A stretch of 6,278 nucleotides of DNA, from the NCBI GenBank assembly GCA_029056365.1, contig JAIDBM010000224.1:1-6278 (forward strand), written 5' to 3'. Positions 4,559 to 6,278 of the stretch are shown piece by piece. The DNA comes from Muribaculaceae bacterium (GTDB lineage Bacteria; Bacteroidota; Bacteroidia; Bacteroidales; Muribaculaceae). Position numbers and translations under genes: made by a program. The stretch's first letter is position 1, and each line of letters opens with the position of its first letter. The notes under the pieces were generated by a model. It made no database searches, had not been told where the DNA came from, and saw only the letters and a program-made list of their open reading frames with translations.

Positions 4559-6278
4559 TTATGATTTGCGTAACTTTCTGCGCTGACGCTTTATGCCCGT
4601 TCCGGCAAACATGCAGTAGAGGGCGGGTACGAACAGCAGGGTGAGAATTGTAGAGAAGGTGAGACCTCCGATTACGGCTGTGCCCATCGGACGCCACATC
4701 TCACTGCCCTGACCGCTGCCTACAGCCATAGGCACCATGCCGAGAATTGTGGTGAGAGTGGTCATTACCACCGGACGCAGACGGCTTTTGCCACCCGAGA
4801 TAACCGACCGGCGCACCGACATGCCTCGCTCGCGGTTGAGCGATATGTAGTCGATGAGCACAATGCCGTTCTTCACCACAATGCCAATGAGCATAATGGC
4901 TCCGATCATACTCATTACGTTGAGGGTGTGTCCGCTGAGATACAGAATTATGAATACGCCCGAGAAGGCGAACAGCAGCGAGGTCATGATAATGCCGGGG
5001 TAGGTGTAGCTCTCGAACTGTGCGGCCATAACAATGTATACCAGAATGATAATCAGTATGGCCAGTGTGAGCAGGTCGCTGAACGATTCCTGCTGGTCTT
5101 CATAGGAGCCGGCCAGTTCAATCTGCACGCCCTGGGGTATGTCCATTGCCGCTATGGCGGCCTGGGCATCGTTCACCACAAGGTTCATGGGCCGGTTCTG
5201 CACGGTGGTGCTTACGGTAATGATTCGTTCGCGGTCTTTGCGCTCGATGGTGGGCGGGGTGAAGCGTTCCACAACGGTTCCGACATCGCGCACACGCACG
5301 CCCTGGCCCTGTGAGTTGTAGATGAGTATGTTTTCGATGTCGGCGATCGATGTGCGGCTTTCCGGGTCGTACATCACCTTGATGTCGTATTCCTCGCCGT
5401 CTTCGCGGAAGCGCGAGGCCACGGAGCCGTTGATGCGGTTGCGCAGATGGTTGGCGGCGGTCGACAGGTTCAGTCCGTAGCGGGCAAGTTTGGTTCGGTC
5501 GAAGTCTACCTGGAATTCCGGCTGATAGTCGGAGCGTGAGATCAGCACGTCGGCCGCGCCCGGAATTTCGAGCAGGGCCCGCCGTAGCTGTGCGGCCACG
5601 GAGTCGGTGGCGGTGAAGTCATAGCCGTAGATTTCGAAATCAACCGTGGCCTGTCCGCCCATGCCCATGTTTCCGCCCACGCGCACCTGAGCCTTCTTGT
5701 ATTCGGGATATTGCCTGAGGTCGTCGCGCATGAGTCCGGCAATCTCCACGATTCCCCGGTCGCGGTCGCCCGGGTCGAGCAGACGTATGTTCATGTCCAC
5801 GATGTGCGGTCCGTTGTCCTGCAGCGATGCGAAAGTGTTGTCGCTCGATGCCGTGCCGCAGGTGTAGTTGATGGTCATGATTTCGGGATACTTCTGCTGC
5901 CATTCCTTTACAAGCCGGTCGGTGGTCTCGCGTGTGATTTCGGCGCGGGTGCCGATAGGCATCTCGAGGTTCACGGTGAGTCGGGCGTCGTCGGCGGTGG
6001 GGAAGAACTCGCTGCCCACATTCTTCATCAGCAGGAGCGAGGCCGCGAATATTGCCATACACACAATCACGGTAACGAGTTTATGGCCAACCACACGGCG
6101 CAGGAGGCGTCCGTATCCGTTGTCGAAGGCGTCAAGGCCCCGGTTTATGGGCTTGAAGAAGAAGTTGTAGACACGTCCGTGGCGGTTCTCGCGGCGCAGC
6201 AGCAGGGAGCACAGCATGGGCGTGAGCGAGAGGGCGCATACGGTGGATATTATCATCATTATGGTCACCATCCAGCCG
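4559..6278 (-). CDS. RND efflux transporter permease, AcrB type (C-terminal half, partial)
   Basis: This is an inner-membrane proton-driven pump subunit that would work with a periplasmic adaptor and a TolC-like channel. The frame stays open to the right edge (reading Gly-Trp before the first visible Met), so the N-terminal half is outside the window. About 572 of the usual 1020-1050 residues are present. They cover TM6 with SLTPMLCSLLL near 6200-6278, TM7 (6027-6085), a periplasmic porter/docking loop of about 310 residues (5090-6020), then TM8 to TM12 (5085 down to about 4620). TM10 carries VVKNGIVLIDY with its Lys at 4871-4873, matching the proton-relay Lys940 of AcrB. TM11 has RLRPVVMTTLTTILG. 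A Lys here favours the drug-exporting HAE-1 type over the heavy-metal HME type. The TM4 Asp pair that would confirm this lies outside. GC content is visibly higher than in the plus-strand gene. A PII-like gene follows directly. Confidence 0.95.
   Translation of the reverse strand, partial: GWMVTIMMIISTVCALSLTPMLCSLLLRRENRHGRVYNFFFKPINRGLDAFDNGYGRLLRRVVGHKLVTVIVCMAIFAASLLLMKNVGSEFFPTADDARLTVNLEMPIGTRAEITRETTDRLVKEWQQKYPEIMTINYTCGTASSDNTFASLQDNGPHIVDMNIRLLDPGDRDRGIVEIAGLMRDDLRQYPEYKKAQVRVGGNMGMGGQATVDFEIYGYDFTATDSVAAQLRRALLEIPGAADVLISRSDYQPEFQVDFDRTKLARYGLNLSTAANHLRNRINGSVASRFREDGEEYDIKVMYDPESRTSIADIENILIYNSQGQGVRVRDVGTVVERFTPPTIERKDRERIITVSTTVQNRPMNLVVNDAQAAIAAMDIPQGVQIELAGSYEDQQESFSDLLTLAILIIILVYIVMAAQFESYTYPGIIMTSLLFAFSGVFIILYLSGHTLNVMSMIGAIMLIGIVVKNGIVLIDYISLNRERGMSVRRSVISGGKSRLRPVVMTTLTTILGMVPMAVGSGQGSEMWRPMGTAVIGGLTFSTILTLLFVPALYCMFAGTGIKRQRRKLRKS

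Noticed and set aside
4928..5314. Plus-strand open frame of 128 codons opposite the RND gene, plus others at 5139-5321 and 5868-6170
   Set aside because: They are antisense to an unmistakable RND permease with conserved transmembrane motifs. Open antisense frames are expected in such GC-richer coding DNA.
1..6278. CRISPR array, insertion sequence, phage or defence system
   Set aside because: There are no regularly spaced repeats, no transposase or integrase frame, and no nuclease or toxin-like gene on either strand.

Overview
The window looks like a piece of a Bacteroidales chromosome, most likely a gut Muribaculaceae or Prevotella-like organism. This rests on four things. Promoters match the Bacteroidota form TAnnTTTG. 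The start codon of the large gene follows an A/T-rich leader without a Shine-Dalgarno motif. There is a very large secreted beta-rich protein with a starch-binding-like module and a short C-terminal domain of the type IX (Por) sorting kind. There is also an RND pump followed by a small PII-like gene. The assignment below order level is inference.

Layout: positions 1-541 are non-coding and A/T-rich. They appear to be a divergent promoter region. One TAnnTTTG element near 70-77 points left, towards a gene outside the window. One clear promoter at 333-363 points right and gives the large gene a leader of about 170 nt. Positions 542-4123 (+) hold one gene of 1193 residues. It encodes an exported multidomain protein made of a signal peptide, two tandem copies of an unrecognised domain of about 115 residues, a CBM26-like module, several more beta-rich segments, and a C-terminal sorting-like domain. 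A strong hairpin terminator follows at 4146-4178, and a second perfect hairpin lies at 4186-4207.

Convergent to this, on the minus strand, is the end of an operon. The C-terminal half of an AcrB-type RND efflux permease runs off the right edge of the window. Four bases after its stop codon comes a 97-residue protein with a predicted beta-alpha-beta-beta-alpha-beta (PII/ferredoxin-like) layout. The tight spacing suggests co-translation, and the small protein may sense or tune the pump. The large plus-strand gene and the efflux operon share only the terminator region and look functionally unrelated. The least described elements are the PII-like partner of the pump, the tandem N-terminal domain of the secreted protein, and a possible short terminated transcript at the left edge.
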